Shown in pieces: positions 38,060 through 47,716 of a stretch of 64,000 nucleotides of DNA; position 1 is the first letter of the stretch; every line of letters begins with the position of its first letter. The translations under genes and the position numbers were made by a program. Below the pieces are notes generated by a model. It searched no databases. It saw nothing but the letters and a program-made list of their open reading frames with translations, and had not been told where the DNA came from. Origin of the DNA: Gymnodinialimonas sp. 202GB13-11 (GTDB lineage Bacteria > Pseudomonadota > Alphaproteobacteria > Rhodobacterales > Rhodobacteraceae). The DNA lies in assembly GCF_040932485.1 (NCBI RefSeq), contig NZ_JBFRBH010000001.1, positions 3,336,212 to 3,400,211 of the forward strand, given 5' to 3'.

Positions 38060-39627
38060 TGGACCGCGAAGTCACATATGACGCCACCGCTGAGGTTGAT
38101 GTGATCGAGGGCGAAGCCGTCGAAAGCGGATCTGTCGGTACGGATGGCATGGGCTGTCACGCGGGCGCCGCAGAGATGGAATCCGCGGCACGGTCCGCCG
38201 GCAAATCCGAAATCCTCGACCAGTTCGCCAAAGACTACCCGCAAGGCCCCCACGACAAGCCGCAATCGATGTGCCCTGCCTTCGGCTCGCTCCGCGTGGG
38301 CCTGCGGATGCGCCGCGTCGGCACGATGCTCAGCGGCTCCGCCTGCTGCGTCTATGGCCTGACCTTCGTCTCCCACTTCTACGGCGCCCGCCGGTCGGTG
38401 GGGTACGTCCCGTTCAATTCCGAGACCCTGGTCACAGGGAAACTCTTCGAAGACATCCGCGACGCCGTGCACGAGATGGCCGACCCCGAGCGTTACGACG
38501 CCATCGTGGTCACCAACCTCTGCGTGCCGACCGCGTCCGGAGTACCGCTCAGGCTGCTGCCTGACGAAATTAATGGGGTTCGGATCGTCGGCATCGACGT
38601 TCCGGGCTTCGGAGTGCCGACCCATGCGGAGGCCAAAGATGTCCTCGCAGGGGCGATGCTCAATTATGCCCGACAGGAAGTGGAGGCCGGTCCAGTTATG
38701 GCTCCTGTCTCGGGTGTTTCAGACCGTCCAACAGTGACCCTGTTGGGCGAAATGTTCCCTGCGGATCCCTTGGGAATCGCCGGGATGCTCGCGCCACTCG
38801 GTCTGGCGGCAGGTCCGGTCGTTCCCTGCCGTGAGTGGCGTGAGCTCTATTCCGCGTTGGACAGTCAGGTGGTGGCCGCGATCCACCCCTTCTACACCAG
38901 CGCCGTGCGTGAATTCCAAGCGGCGGGTCGTACCGTGGTTGGCTCCGCGCCCGTGGGCCACGATGGCACCGCCGCATGGCTCGCCGCAATTGGCGATGCC
39001 TACAACGTCCCCGCCGAAAAGGTGGCCGAAGCGCAAAACGCGTTCCTACCCGCAATCAAGGGCGCACTCGCGTCGGTTCCGATCAACGGAACGATCACGC
39101 TTTCGGGCTACGAAGGCTCTGAGTTGCTGGTCGCGCGCCTTCTGATCGAATCCGGCGCTGACGTGCCTTACGTTGGCACTGCCTGCGCCAAAACGCCTTG
39201 GTCCGCGCCTGATCTCGAATGGCTGGAAGCGCGTGGCGTGAAGGTCAAATTCCGCGCCTCGCTGGAAGATGATTGCGCCGCGATGGAAGCGATCCAGCCC
39301 GACCTCGCCATCGGGACCACCCCCGTGGTGCAGAAGGGGAAGGAGCTTGGCATCCCCTCGCTCTACTTCACCAACCTCATCTCCGCCCGTCCCCTCATGG
39401 GTCCCGCCGGTGCCGGCTCCCTTGGGCAAGTCGTCAACGCCGCGATGGGCAACAAAGACCGCATGGTCGATATGAAAGCCTTCTTCGAAGGTGTCGGGAC
39501 CGAGGATACTGCCGGTGTTTGGGAGGGCGCGCCCAACCTGCGCCCCGAATTCCGCGCGCAGAACCTCAAGAAGCTGGAGCGCGCCGAAAAGGCCCGCGTC
39601 GCCGCGAATGGCGGTGTGAAATGCTGA
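38056..39627 (+). CDS. bchY: Chlorophyllide a reductase subunit Y
   Basis: NifD/BchN-like half of the catalytic component that reduces the C7-C8 double bond of chlorophyllide a (or the vinyl group as a side activity). The 523 residues have an N-terminal extension (about 1-60) and candidate cluster cysteines at C73 ([10 protein letters not shown]) and C97/C98 (GSACCVYG), followed by [11 protein letters not shown]. It overlaps bchX by 4 bp and bchZ by 7 bp. Confidence 0.97.
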   Translation: MMDREVTYDATAEVDVIEGEAVESGSVGTDGMGCHAGAAEMESAARSAGKSEILDQFAKDYPQGPHDKPQSMCPAFGSLRVGLRMRRVGTMLSGSACCVYGLTFVSHFYGARRSVGYVPFNSETLVTGKLFEDIRDAVHEMADPERYDAIVVTNLCVPTASGVPLRLLPDEINGVRIVGIDVPGFGVPTHAEAKDVLAGAMLNYARQEVEAGPVMAPVSGVSDRPTVTLLGEMFPADPLGIAGMLAPLGLAAGPVVPCREWRELYSALDSQVVAAIHPFYTSAVREFQAAGRTVVGSAPVGHDGTAAWLAAIGDAYNVPAEKVAEAQNAFLPAIKGALASVPINGTITLSGYEGSELLVARLLIESGADVPYVGTACAKTPWSAPDLEWLEARGVKVKFRASLEDDCAAMEAIQPDLAIGTTPVVQKGKELGIPSLYFTNLISARPLMGPAGAGSLGQVVNAAMGNKDRMVDMKAFFEGVGTEDTAGVWEGAPNLRPEFRAQNLKKLERAEKARVAANGGVKC

Positions 39628-41099
39628 TTCAGGACCACGATAGGGCGGGTGGCTATTGGGGCAGCGTTTACGCGTTCACCGCAGTCAAAGGCCTCCAGTG
39701 CATCATCGACGGGCCGGTCGGCTGCGAAAACCTGCCCGTCACCTCCGTCCTGCACTATACCGACGGTCTTCCACCGCATGAGCTGCCCATTGTGGTGACG
39801 GGCTTGGCCGAAGAAGAGCTTGGCCGTGACGGAACCGAAGGTGCGATGAAGCGTGCTTGGGGCACGCTGGATCCTGCGCTTCCAGCCGTGGTCGTCACCG
39901 GCTCCATTGCCGAGATGATCGGTGGCGGTGTGACCCCGCAAGGCACAAACATCCAACGCTTCCTGCCGCGCACCATCGACGAAGACCAATGGGAAAGCGC
40001 CGACCGTGCCATGACCTGGATCTTCACTGAATTCGGCATGACCAAAGGCCGTATGCCGCCCGAGAAAAAACGTGAGGAAGGGTCCGCCCCCCGCGTCAAC
40101 ATCCTCGGGCCGATGTACGGCACCTTCAACATGCCCTCTGATCTGGCTGAGATCCGCCGTCTGGTCGAAGGCATCGGCGCCGAGGTGAACATGGTCATGC
40201 CCTTGGGCTCTCATGTGGCCGAGATGCGCAACCTTGTGAACGCGGACGTCAACATCTGCATGTATCGCGAGTTTGGTCGTGGCCTTTGTGAGGTTCTGGG
40301 CAAGCCCTACCTGCAAGCGCCCATCGGCATCGACAGCACCACCAAATTCCTCCGTAAGCTCGGTGAAATGACAGGCCTCGACCCCGAGCCGTTCATCGAG
40401 CAGGAAAAGCATTCCACCATCAAACCCGTCTGGGATCTCTGGCGCTCCGTCACACAGGATTTCTTCGCCACCGCCTCCTTCGGGATCGTCGCGAATGAGA
40501 CCTACGCACGCGGCATCCGCAAGTTCCTGGAAGACGACCTTGGCTTCCCCTGCGCCTTCGCCGTCGCCCGTGTAGCGGGCAAGAAGACCGACAATGAACA
40601 GGTCCGCGCAATGGTCAGCGAAAAGCGCCCCCTCGTTCTGATGGGCTCGATCAACGAAAAGATGTACCTCGCCGAAATGGCGGCTGGCCACGGGCCGAAG
40701 CCCGCCTTCATCCCCGCCAGTTTCCCCGGCGCCGCAATCCGCCGCGCCACTGGCACGCCGATGATGGGCTATGCGGGGGCGACCTATCTGCTGCAAGAGG
40801 TCTGCAATGGCCTGTTCGATGCGCTCTTCCACATTCTGCCGCTGGCCTCCGACATGGACAGCGCAGCTGCCACGCCGGCCACACTCCGCCGCGATTTCCC
40901 CTGGGATCCGGAGGCGCAGGCGTTGCTGGACCGCATCGTTGCAGAACATCCGATTTTGACCCGTATCTCGGCCGCGAAGACCCTTCGCGACGCCGCCGAG
41001 AAAGCCGCGCTGGAAGAAGGCGCGGAGCGGGTCGTGGAAGACACCGTCAAGCGCCTCGCGCCTGCCGGTTTCAGCTTTGAGGAGGAGGACAAATCATGA
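39621..41099 (+). CDS. bchZ: Chlorophyllide a reductase subunit Z
   Basis: NifK/BchB-like partner of BchY. The start ATG at 39621 ([19 protein letters not shown]) overlaps the end of bchY; the much longer frame from 39273 is bchY sequence read out of frame. 492 residues with [22 protein letters not shown] and [20 protein letters not shown]. Its stop overlaps pufQ by 4 bp, so the pigment and reaction-centre genes are one transcription unit. Confidence 0.97.
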   Translation: MLIQDHDRAGGYWGSVYAFTAVKGLQCIIDGPVGCENLPVTSVLHYTDGLPPHELPIVVTGLAEEELGRDGTEGAMKRAWGTLDPALPAVVVTGSIAEMIGGGVTPQGTNIQRFLPRTIDEDQWESADRAMTWIFTEFGMTKGRMPPEKKREEGSAPRVNILGPMYGTFNMPSDLAEIRRLVEGIGAEVNMVMPLGSHVAEMRNLVNADVNICMYREFGRGLCEVLGKPYLQAPIGIDSTTKFLRKLGEMTGLDPEPFIEQEKHSTIKPVWDLWRSVTQDFFATASFGIVANETYARGIRKFLEDDLGFPCAFAVARVAGKKTDNEQVRAMVSEKRPLVLMGSINEKMYLAEMAAGHGPKPAFIPASFPGAAIRRATGTPMMGYAGATYLLQEVCNGLFDALFHILPLASDMDSAAATPATLRRDFPWDPEAQALLDRIVAEHPILTRISAAKTLRDAAEKAALEEGAERVVEDTVKRLAPAGFSFEEEDKS

Positions 41100-41317
41100 G
41101 TGACATGACCTCAAACAGCCCCGTCGCGCGGTCGACCAAGCCGCCCAAGACGGAGTTCATGATCTACTTTGCGATCATCTTTGCCGCGACCTTGCCGCTG
41201 GCCACGCTCACCTGGGCGTTGGCGGCGATCAAGTCGGGCGGCATGACCGACAAGGGCCCGATCAAACGGGCCTATGCGCAGGCAAGCATCATCACACCGA
41301 TGATCTTCTCGGCCTGA
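41096..41317 (+). CDS. pufQ: PufQ, bacteriochlorophyll synthesis/assembly cofactor
   Basis: Small single-span membrane protein needed for normal bacteriochlorophyll supply to the puf complexes in Rhodobacter. 73 residues: a polar N-terminus, one hydrophobic segment (about 22-46, [22 protein letters not shown]), and the conserved ending [16 protein letters not shown]. The ATG overlaps the bchZ stop by 4 bp. Position and length both match the family. Confidence 0.93.
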   Translation: MSDMTSNSPVARSTKPPKTEFMIYFAIIFAATLPLATLTWALAAIKSGGMTDKGPIKRAYAQASIITPMIFSA

Positions 41318-41533
41318 AGCGAAGACCACGCCCTGATCCGCGCAACCAAGCCTGACTAGACCCAGGTGCGCAGATCACGGCCACGCAAACATCTCGGCGT
41401 GACGACCGGAGCCGGGGACTGAGCTTTCACAGCGACTTGAACGAGTCGCGGTGGAATGCCGGCAGGGCAATGAGGCCTTGTCGGGGCCCGGCCGCAGGGT
41501 TTGCGGCATCAGTCTGACGTTCCGGAGGAAAAT
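41318..41533 (+). promoter_or_regulatory. pufQ-pufB leader with hairpins
   Basis: A 216-bp gap without a gene. It has two small perfect stems: 6 bp at 41432-41437/41444-41449, and 6 bp at 41491-41496/41502-41507. In Rhodobacter this interval contains the start or processing sites of the abundant pufBA mRNA. No TGT-N12-ACA operator was seen, so direct PpsR control here is not supported. Confidence 0.5.
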
Positions 41534-41686
41534 ATGGCTGATAATTCCGACCTGTCTTTCACAGGTCTCACCGACGAACAGGCGCAGGAACTGCACGCGG
41601 TGTATATGAGCGGGCTCTGGCTGTTCTCGGCCGTCGCCATCGTTGCTCATATCGCCACGTATTTCTGGGCCCCTTGGTTCGGTTGA
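41534..41686 (+). CDS. pufB: Light-harvesting complex 1 beta subunit
   Basis: Beta polypeptide of the LH1 ring around the reaction centre. 50 residues from ATG 41534 ([20 protein letters not shown]), with GGAGG 6-10 bases upstream; an earlier in-frame ATG at 41501 is before the ribosome site. One membrane segment (about 25-45), bacteriochlorophyll ligand H39, and the aromatic end YFWAPWFG. The N-terminal H21 is also conserved in this family. pufA starts 12 bp later. Confidence 0.96.
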   Translation: MADNSDLSFTGLTDEQAQELHAVYMSGLWLFSAVAIVAHIATYFWAPWFG

Positions 41687-41698
41687 GGGAGACGAGAC

Positions 41699-41866
41699 AT
41701 GGCTAAGTTCTACAAGATCTGGCTCATCTTCGACCCGCGCCGCGTTTTCGTGGCTCAGGGCGTCTTCCTCTTCCTGCTCGCAGCAATGATCCACCTGGTG
41801 GTTCTGAGCTCGGGCATGAACTGGTTCGAGTCGGCCGCCATGAACATGGGTTTCGGCGGCGAGTAA
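41699..41866 (+). CDS. pufA: Light-harvesting complex 1 alpha subunit
   Basis: Alpha polypeptide of LH1, 55 residues ([20 protein letters not shown] at the start). One membrane segment (about 17-38) with bacteriochlorophyll ligand H32 in [11 protein letters not shown], and NWFESAAM after the membrane exit. The ribosome site GGGAGACGA stands 4-8 bases before the ATG. A stable hairpin follows the stop, as in Rhodobacter. Confidence 0.97.
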   Translation: MAKFYKIWLIFDPRRVFVAQGVFLFLLAAMIHLVVLSSGMNWFESAAMNMGFGGE

Positions 41867-41903
41867 GCCCCCGACCCCGTGCTTTACGGCATCCATAACG
41901 ACA

Positions 41904-41938
41904 GCTGCGGGCGGGGCCTTACCCGTCTCGCCCGCGGC
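41904..41938 (+). terminator. pufA-pufL intercistronic hairpin
   Basis: Stem GCGGGCG (41907-41913) with CGCCCGC (41929-41935), extendable outward by three pairs to 41904/41938 and inward by G-rich pairs. In Rhodobacter the equivalent structures protect pufBA mRNA from 3' decay and give an excess of LH1 over reaction-centre mRNA. The surrounding 141 bp (41867-42007) hold no gene. Confidence 0.75.
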
Positions 41939-42007
41939 AAACCAAAAAACGCTAGATGACTGACGGCTGATCCGAGGGACAACGCCGCCAAAAACCGGAG
42001 AGAGCGC

Positions 42008-42934
42008 ATGGCTTTGCTGAGCTTCGAAAAGAAATATCGCGTCCGCGGAGGGACGCTTATTGGCGGCGATCTGTTCGACTTCTGGGTTGGCCCTTTCTAT
42101 GTGGGCTTCTTCGGGGTCACGACTGCCTTCTTCGCCCTTTTGGGCACCATCCTGATCTTCTGGGGCGCGGCCATGCAAGGCACGTTCAACCCCTGGACCA
42201 TTCACATTGCGCCGCCTGACCTGAGCTACGGTCTCGGTCTCGCGCCTTTGATGGAAGGCGGGCTTTGGCAGATCATCACCTTCTGCGCGGTCGGGGCGTT
42301 CTGCTCCTGGGCGCTGCGCGAGGTTGAGATTTCCCGCAAACTGGGCATGGGCTATCACGTGCCCTTCGCCTTCAGCTTCGCGATCTTTGCCTATGTCACG
42401 CTGGTGGTGATCCGCCCGCTTCTGATGGGCGCTTGGGGCCATGGCTTCCCTTACGGGATTTTCAGCCATCTCGATTGGGTGAGCAATGTGGGCTACGCCT
42501 ACCTGCACTTCCACTACAACCCGGCTCACATGATCGCGGTGACACTCTTTTTCACCACGACCTTCGCGCTCGCGCTGCATGGTGGCCTGATCCTGTCTGC
42601 GGCGAACCCGCAAAAGGGCACCATCATGAAGACGCCGGATCACGAAGACACGTTCTTCCGCGATTTCATCGGCTATTCGGTCGGTACGCTGGGAATCCAC
42701 CGCGTCGGCCTTCTGTTGGCGCTTGCCGCAGGGTTCTGGAGCGCGGTCTGTATCGTGATCTCTGGCCCCGTCTGGACGTCCGGCTGGCCCGAATGGTGGA
42801 ACTGGTGGCTCGATCTGCCGATCTGGCCCGATCACCCACCGGTCCCGGTCTACGACACCACAGGTCTTGAGACCTACGGAACCGAGGCTGGTTATGCCGA
42901 CGTCTCCGGCGCAGCCGAGGGAGGGACCGAGTAA
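42008..42934 (+). CDS. pufL: Photosynthetic reaction centre L subunit
   Basis: Membrane subunit that binds primary donor, accessory pigments and QA/QB iron. 308 residues, five membrane spans. The expected histidines are H154 and H174 (bacteriochlorophyll) and H191 and H231 (iron), one residue offset from R. sphaeroides numbering. After WWLDLPIW it has a tail of about 35 residues (to 308), longer than the 282-residue Rhodobacter L; the tail contains [10 protein letters not shown] (287-296). The stop shares one base with pufM. Confidence 0.98.
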   Translation: MALLSFEKKYRVRGGTLIGGDLFDFWVGPFYVGFFGVTTAFFALLGTILIFWGAAMQGTFNPWTIHIAPPDLSYGLGLAPLMEGGLWQIITFCAVGAFCSWALREVEISRKLGMGYHVPFAFSFAIFAYVTLVVIRPLLMGAWGHGFPYGIFSHLDWVSNVGYAYLHFHYNPAHMIAVTLFFTTTFALALHGGLILSAANPQKGTIMKTPDHEDTFFRDFIGYSVGTLGIHRVGLLLALAAGFWSAVCIVISGPVWTSGWPEWWNWWLDLPIWPDHPPVPVYDTTGLETYGTEAGYADVSGAAEGGTE

Positions 42935-43941
42935 TGGCCTACTTCGAATACCAAAACATCTTCACCCAGGTTCAGGTTCAAGGCGAACCAGAAGCGGGGA
43001 TGGAGAATACCGGCGACAACGTGCTCGGCGGCAAGCGCTACGGCGATGGTAGCTTCTCCACCCTGCTGGGTTGGCTGGGCAACGCACAGCTTGGGCCGAT
43101 CTATCTGGGTTGGGCAGGGCTAATCAGCCTTGCGACGGGTCTGGCATGGTTCAATATCGTCGGCTTCAATATGTTGTCCCAAGTCGATTGGTCAGTGCCT
43201 GAATTCATCCGGCAGCTCTTCTGGCTGGCGCTAGAGCCTCCAGGCCCGGAACATGGCCTCTCCATGCCGCCGCTAAATGACGGTGGCTGGTATATCATCT
43301 CCAGCTTCTTCCTGCTGATCTCGGTGATGTTTTGGTGGCTGCGGACCTACCTGCTGGCCGTGCAACACCAGATGGGCAAGCACATCGCATGGGCGTTCCT
43401 TGCCGCGATCTGGCTGTTCCTTGTGCTGGGCCTCTTCCGCCCGATCCTGATGGGATCGTGGTCCGAGGCGGTGCCTTACGGCATCTTCCCGCACCTCGAT
43501 TGGACCACCGCGTTCTCGATCCGGTACGGCAACCTCTACTACAACCCGTTCCACGCGCTTTCGATCGTGTTCCTCTACGGCTCCGTCCTGCTCTTTGCGA
43601 TGCACGGCGCCACGATCCTCGCCGTCTCCCGCTACGGCGGCGACCGTGAGTTGGAACAGATCATCGACCGCGGCACCGCGTCCGAGCGTGCCGGCCTGTT
43701 TTGGCGCTGGACCATGGGCTTCAACGCCACGATGGAAGGCATTCACCGCTGGGCCTGGTGGTTCGCGGTCCTGACCCCCATCACCGGCGGGATCGGTATC
43801 CTTCTGACCGGCACGGTCGTGGACAACTGGTTCATCTGGGCCCAGGAACACAACTTCGCACCCGATTACCTCGAACCCTATGGCTATGAAGCCTACGGCA
43901 GCTACGAGGATTTCGGCGGCGTGACCCGTGGGGAGGAGTAA
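42934..43941 (+). CDS. pufM: Photosynthetic reaction centre M subunit
   Basis: Pseudo-symmetric partner of L. 335 residues; ligands H187 and H207 (bacteriochlorophyll) and H224, E239 and H271 (iron) lie at a constant offset of five from R. sphaeroides. Beyond AQEHNFAPD the C-terminus is extended by about 25 residues ([17 protein letters not shown]). Reaction centres with a bound tetraheme cytochrome commonly have a longer M terminus. pufC starts 3 bp after the stop. Confidence 0.98.
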   Translation: MAYFEYQNIFTQVQVQGEPEAGMENTGDNVLGGKRYGDGSFSTLLGWLGNAQLGPIYLGWAGLISLATGLAWFNIVGFNMLSQVDWSVPEFIRQLFWLALEPPGPEHGLSMPPLNDGGWYIISSFFLLISVMFWWLRTYLLAVQHQMGKHIAWAFLAAIWLFLVLGLFRPILMGSWSEAVPYGIFPHLDWTTAFSIRYGNLYYNPFHALSIVFLYGSVLLFAMHGATILAVSRYGGDRELEQIIDRGTASERAGLFWRWTMGFNATMEGIHRWAWWFAVLTPITGGIGILLTGTVVDNWFIWAQEHNFAPDYLEPYGYEAYGSYEDFGGVTRGEE

Positions 43942-43944
43942 GAG

Positions 43945-45093
43945 ATGTTTCCCAAGTGGTTTGATCAATGGAATGATGACAACCCCACCAACATCTTCGG
44001 CCCCGCCATCGCGGTGGGCGCCCTGGGTGGGGCCATCTTCGTCGCGGTAATGATCATCGCATGGGGGCAACCCTATGCGACGGCCTCAATGCAGACAGGT
44101 CCGCGCGGTACGGGCATGCATGTGCAAGAGTTCGAAAGCGACCTCGCGGCCGGGGATCCCACCGTCATCGACTTCTACACGGACGAGCCGTTCGTACCGG
44201 AAGAAGGTGAGGAACTGGCCGGCGACATCTACGAGAACGTTCAGGTTTTGGGCGATCTCACCGATGCCAACTTCAATCGCCTGATGGGTGCGATCACGCA
44301 ATGGGTCGCCCCGGAAGAAGGCTGCACCTATTGCCACGCCAATGCGGCGGATGGGGAATATGCCGACGATGACCTCTATACCAAGGTCGTGGCGCGCAAC
44401 ATGCTCCTCATGACACGCAACATCAACGTGAACTGGGATGCCCATGTGAACGCCAACTACGAAGTCGGCGTCACCTGCTACACCTGCCACCGCGGCCAGC
44501 CGGTGCCGAACAACGTTTGGTTCCGTGTCGGTCCGGTGAACACGAACGCCGAAGGTTGGCCTGCGATCCAGAACCGGGCGACGATGACCTCGAACTTCAC
44601 GTCGTTGCCGTCCACCTATCTGGAAACCTACCTGCTTGAGAGTGAAGAAGGTGGCTATGCCCAGATCGCCGTGCATGACCTTGAAAGCCGTGTGCAGCAG
44701 CAGCCCGGGGATCCGCTGATCCAGCAGGCCGAAATGACCTATGGGTTCATGAACTACATTGCGAACTCGTTGGGTGTGAATTGTGTCTTCTGCCACAACT
44801 CTCGCGCGTTCTACGATGGCGCTCAGAACACGCCGCAATGGGGCACAGCCTCCCTTGGCATCATCATGGTGCAAGAGATGATCGCGGAATACCTCCTCCC
44901 GCTTGAGGATGTGTATCCCGAAAATCGCCTCGGCCCGGTCTATGGCGACGCGCCTTTGGCGGCCTGCCGCACCTGTCACCAGGGCTATCAGCAGCCGTTG
45001 AACGGCCTGAACGTGATCGCGAATTGGCCCGAGCTGAATGTGATCGACGGCCCGCCGGACTACTCGGCCTGGGAAGAGGCCGCATCGGAATAG
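43945..45093 (+). CDS. pufC: Reaction centre tetraheme cytochrome c subunit
   Basis: Periplasmic cytochrome that re-reduces the photo-oxidised special pair. 382 residues with four CxxCH heme sites at 127-131, 178-182, 280-284 and 341-345, each preceded by a likely methionine ligand helix. The N-terminus has a hydrophobic segment (about 19-40) after a short polar lead and no lipobox, so it is probably held by an uncleaved membrane anchor. Its presence and the absence of pufX separate this cluster from Rhodobacter. Confidence 0.97.
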   Translation: MFPKWFDQWNDDNPTNIFGPAIAVGALGGAIFVAVMIIAWGQPYATASMQTGPRGTGMHVQEFESDLAAGDPTVIDFYTDEPFVPEEGEELAGDIYENVQVLGDLTDANFNRLMGAITQWVAPEEGCTYCHANAADGEYADDDLYTKVVARNMLLMTRNINVNWDAHVNANYEVGVTCYTCHRGQPVPNNVWFRVGPVNTNAEGWPAIQNRATMTSNFTSLPSTYLETYLLESEEGGYAQIAVHDLESRVQQQPGDPLIQQAEMTYGFMNYIANSLGVNCVFCHNSRAFYDGAQNTPQWGTASLGIIMVQEMIAEYLLPLEDVYPENRLGPVYGDAPLAACRTCHQGYQQPLNGLNVIANWPELNVIDGPPDYSAWEEAASE

Positions 45094-45100
45094 GCACACG

Positions 45101-45127
45101 CGGCGGCGGGGATCATCCTCGCCGCCG
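45101..45127 (+). terminator. GC-rich hairpin after pufC
   Basis: Stem of 11 pairs (45101-45111 with 45117-45127, one G-T) and loop ATCAT, starting 8 bp after the pufC stop. There is no T-run. It may stabilise the puf mRNA 3' end or partly separate it from dxs. Confidence 0.55.
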
Positions 45128-45200
45128 TTGACCTACCTGGTGGACGTCAGACCCCACCGGTTTTGGGCCCAAACAGCCCAACAGAGACGGAGAATGACCC

Positions 45201-47117
45201 ATGGATCGCCCCGAAACCCCTGTGCTCGACCGCGTTATCTATCCGTCCGATCTGCGGCGGCTGACTGACAGTGAACTCGCCCAATGCGCCGACGAACTCC
45301 GGGCTGAGACAATTTCCGCCGTATCTGAAACAGGCGGGCATTTGGGGTCGTCCCTTGGTGTGGTCGAGCTGTCTGTCGCCATCCACGCCGTCTTCAACAC
45401 ACCCTACGACAAACTCGTCTTGGATGTCGGCCACCAATGCTACCCCCACAAGATCCTAACCGGCCGCCGCGACCGCATTCGCACGCTCCGCCAGAAGAAT
45501 GGCCTTTCCGGTTTCACCAAACGCGCCGAATCCGAATACGACCCGTTCGGCGCCGCCCATTCCTCCACCTCGATCTCCGCCGCGCTTGGCTTTGCGATGG
45601 CCTCCGATCTTGGCGAGGCGACCGGCGACGCCATCGCCGTTATTGGTGACGGCTCCATCTCCGCCGGAATGGCCTACGAGGCGTTGAACAACGCGGGCGA
45701 TCTGGGAAAGCGTCTCTTTGTCATCCTCAACGATAATGAAATGTCCATCGCGCCGCCTGTCGGTGCCATGTCGCGATATCTGACGGACCTCCAATCGCCA
45801 CTTGCGACCCTCAAGGACATCGCCGACGGCGTCGCCTCCCATCTGCCGGAGCCGATCCGCAAGGGGGCTGAACGCGCCCGCGAACTCGTCACCGGGCATC
45901 AGCCCTCCGCCACGCTCTTCGAACATCTCGGTTTCACCTATGTCGGCCCCATCGACGGCCACAACATGGACGAACTTCTCACGACCCTCCGCGCCGCCAA
46001 GGCCCGCGCCGATGGGCCCGTTCTGATCCACGCCGTCACCGTGAAGGGCAAGGGATACAGTCCCGCCGAGCTTTCCGATGACTGCTACCACGGCGTCGCC
46101 AAATTCGACATTGCCACCGGGCAGCAGAAGAAAAGCGCCCCCAACGCTCCCAGCTACACGGGCGTCTTTGGAACGACCCTGTTACGCATGGCCGAGACGG
46201 ATAATCGCATCGTCGGCGTCACCGCCGCCATGCCCGGCGGCACGGGCATCGCCACGATGCAAAAGGCCATGCCGCGCCGCGTCTTTGACGTGGGCATCGC
46301 CGAGCAACACGCCGTCACGTTCAGCGCCGGGATGGCCGCAGGCGGTCTCAAACCCTTCTGCGCGATTTATTCCAGCTTCCTGCAACGCGGCTACGATCAG
46401 GTTGTGCACGATGTTGCCCTGCAAAACCTGCCGGTCCGTTTCATGATCGACCGTGCGGGCCTTGTCGGGGCCGATGGCCCGACCCATGCCGGGGCCTTCG
46501 ACATCGGCTACCTCGCCGCCCTTCCCAACATGACCGTCATGGCCTGCGCCGATGAAGCTGAACTCGTCCACATGCTCGCCACTGCCGCCGCCCACGATGA
46601 CGGCCCCATCGCGCTCCGCTATCCGCGCGGCGAGGGCACGGGCGTCGCGATGCCCGAGACCGGCGAAATCCTCGAAATCGGCAAGGGTCGCGTGATCCAA
46701 GAAGGCCACGACGTCGCCCTCCTATCCCTCGGTGCTCATCTTGAAGAGGCCAAAGACGCCGCCAAAGCGCTGGAAGCGCGTGGACTCACCGTCACCATCG
46801 CCGACGCTCGCTTCGCCAAGCCGCTCGACACCGATCTGGTGGATCAGCTCATGGCCAATCACGGCGCGCTCATCACCCTCGAACAGGGGGCCATGCTTGG
46901 CTTTGGTGGCATCGTTTTGCACCATCTCGCCGACACCGGCCAACTCGACGGTCGCTGCGCTGTGCGCACGATGCATTTGCCCGACCGTTTTATCGACCAG
47001 GCGAGCCCTGCCGACATGTACGCGGATGCGGGTCTGACAGCTGACGACATCGCGGCCCGGGCGCTCGATGCGCTCGGCGTCACAGTTGGCCAATTCGAGG
47101 AAAAATCGCGGGCCTGA
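45201..47117 (+). CDS. dxs: 1-deoxy-D-xylulose-5-phosphate synthase
   Basis: Thiamine-diphosphate enzyme that condenses pyruvate and glyceraldehyde 3-phosphate, the entry step of the MEP isoprenoid pathway. 638 residues: [18 protein letters not shown] (thiamine/Mg binding), the [17 protein letters not shown] transketolase pyrimidine domain, and a C-terminal transketolase domain. It sits directly behind puf, so precursor supply is probably co-regulated with the photosystem. The start ATG follows GACGGAGAATGACCC. Confidence 0.97.
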   Translation: MDRPETPVLDRVIYPSDLRRLTDSELAQCADELRAETISAVSETGGHLGSSLGVVELSVAIHAVFNTPYDKLVLDVGHQCYPHKILTGRRDRIRTLRQKNGLSGFTKRAESEYDPFGAAHSSTSISAALGFAMASDLGEATGDAIAVIGDGSISAGMAYEALNNAGDLGKRLFVILNDNEMSIAPPVGAMSRYLTDLQSPLATLKDIADGVASHLPEPIRKGAERARELVTGHQPSATLFEHLGFTYVGPIDGHNMDELLTTLRAAKARADGPVLIHAVTVKGKGYSPAELSDDCYHGVAKFDIATGQQKKSAPNAPSYTGVFGTTLLRMAETDNRIVGVTAAMPGGTGIATMQKAMPRRVFDVGIAEQHAVTFSAGMAAGGLKPFCAIYSSFLQRGYDQVVHDVALQNLPVRFMIDRAGLVGADGPTHAGAFDIGYLAALPNMTVMACADEAELVHMLATAAAHDDGPIALRYPRGEGTGVAMPETGEILEIGKGRVIQEGHDVALLSLGAHLEEAKDAAKALEARGLTVTIADARFAKPLDTDLVDQLMANHGALITLEQGAMLGFGGIVLHHLADTGQLDGRCAVRTMHLPDRFIDQASPADMYADAGLTADDIAARALDALGVTVGQFEEKSRA

Positions 47118-47121
47118 AATG

Positions 47122-47197
47122 CTCCCGAACGGGAGGGATCTTGGGCCCTTCGGTGTCAAAACTGCTCCCATTCGGGAGCATCTTCTCCCAAACGGGA
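47122..47197. repeat. Three tandem imperfect CTCCC-NNNC-GGGAG hairpins between dxs and idi
   Basis: Hairpins at 47122-47135 (5-bp stem, loop GAAC), 47163-47180 (7-bp stem TGCTCCC/GGGAGCA, loop ATTC) and 47186-47197 (4-bp stem, loop AAAC) share one core. They fill the 83-bp gap between the convergent dxs and idi stops. Possibly a compound bidirectional terminator or a small local repeat family. Confidence 0.55.
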
Positions 47198-47200
47198 CAA

Positions 47201-47716
47201 TTACCCGAAGATCACACCCGCATGTTCGCGCAGGTAGATCTGCAGCCATGGCGTGAACGTATCCGGCGCGCGCAGCACGTCCTCGGCGAGCGTATCCAAC
47301 GGCGTCCAGATCGTGTCCATCACCTCATCCGGGTTCGGCACAGGCTCCCTACCTGCGGGCATTTCACCCACAAAGATATCCACAACTTCATGCTCGATCA
47401 GGCCACCGCCCACATCGGCGCGATACTCCACAGTGTCCCGAAACTCCAGCGAAACTCCAGCGATTCCAAGCTCTTCGTTCAATCGCCGGGTCGCACAGGT
47501 TAACGCATCTTCTTCCCAATAGGGATGGGTGCAGCACGCATTCGCCCATAAACCGGGCGTATGATATTTGTGCAGCGCACGGCGTTGCAGCAGCACCTTG
47601 CCATCGCGCAGGATGAACACCGAAATTGCCTTGTGTCGAAGGCCGCGCTGATGCGCTTCCAGCTTTTCCACAGGCTGAAGGGTGCCATCCACCCATGTGG
47701 GAATATGAATAGTCAT
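47201..47716 (-). CDS. idi: Isopentenyl-diphosphate delta-isomerase (type I)
   Basis: Interconverts isopentenyl and dimethylallyl diphosphate. 171 residues of the Nudix-like type I family: LLQRRALHKYHTPGLWANACCTHPYW (metal and catalytic cysteine region) and RRLNEELGI (Nudix-like glutamates). The ATG at 47716 overlaps the bchP stop by 4 bp. It is the last gene of the minus-strand bchG-pucC-like-bchP-idi operon and faces dxs, so both precursor genes lie end to end. Confidence 0.96.
   Translation of the reverse strand: MTIHIPTWVDGTLQPVEKLEAHQRGLRHKAISVFILRDGKVLLQRRALHKYHTPGLWANACCTHPYWEEDALTCATRRLNEELGIAGVSLEFRDTVEYRADVGGGLIEHEVVDIFVGEMPAGREPVPNPDEVMDTIWTPLDTLAEDVLRAPDTFTPWLQIYLREHAGVIFG

Noticed and set aside
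41318-41533. PpsR operator controlling pufB
   Set aside because: No TGT-N12-ACA present in this gap; puf control probably comes from bchC readthrough or other regulators.
41375-42835. 486-residue open frame opposite pufB-pufA-pufL
   Set aside because: Antisense to three secure genes, composition biased by their codon third positions, no homology seen.
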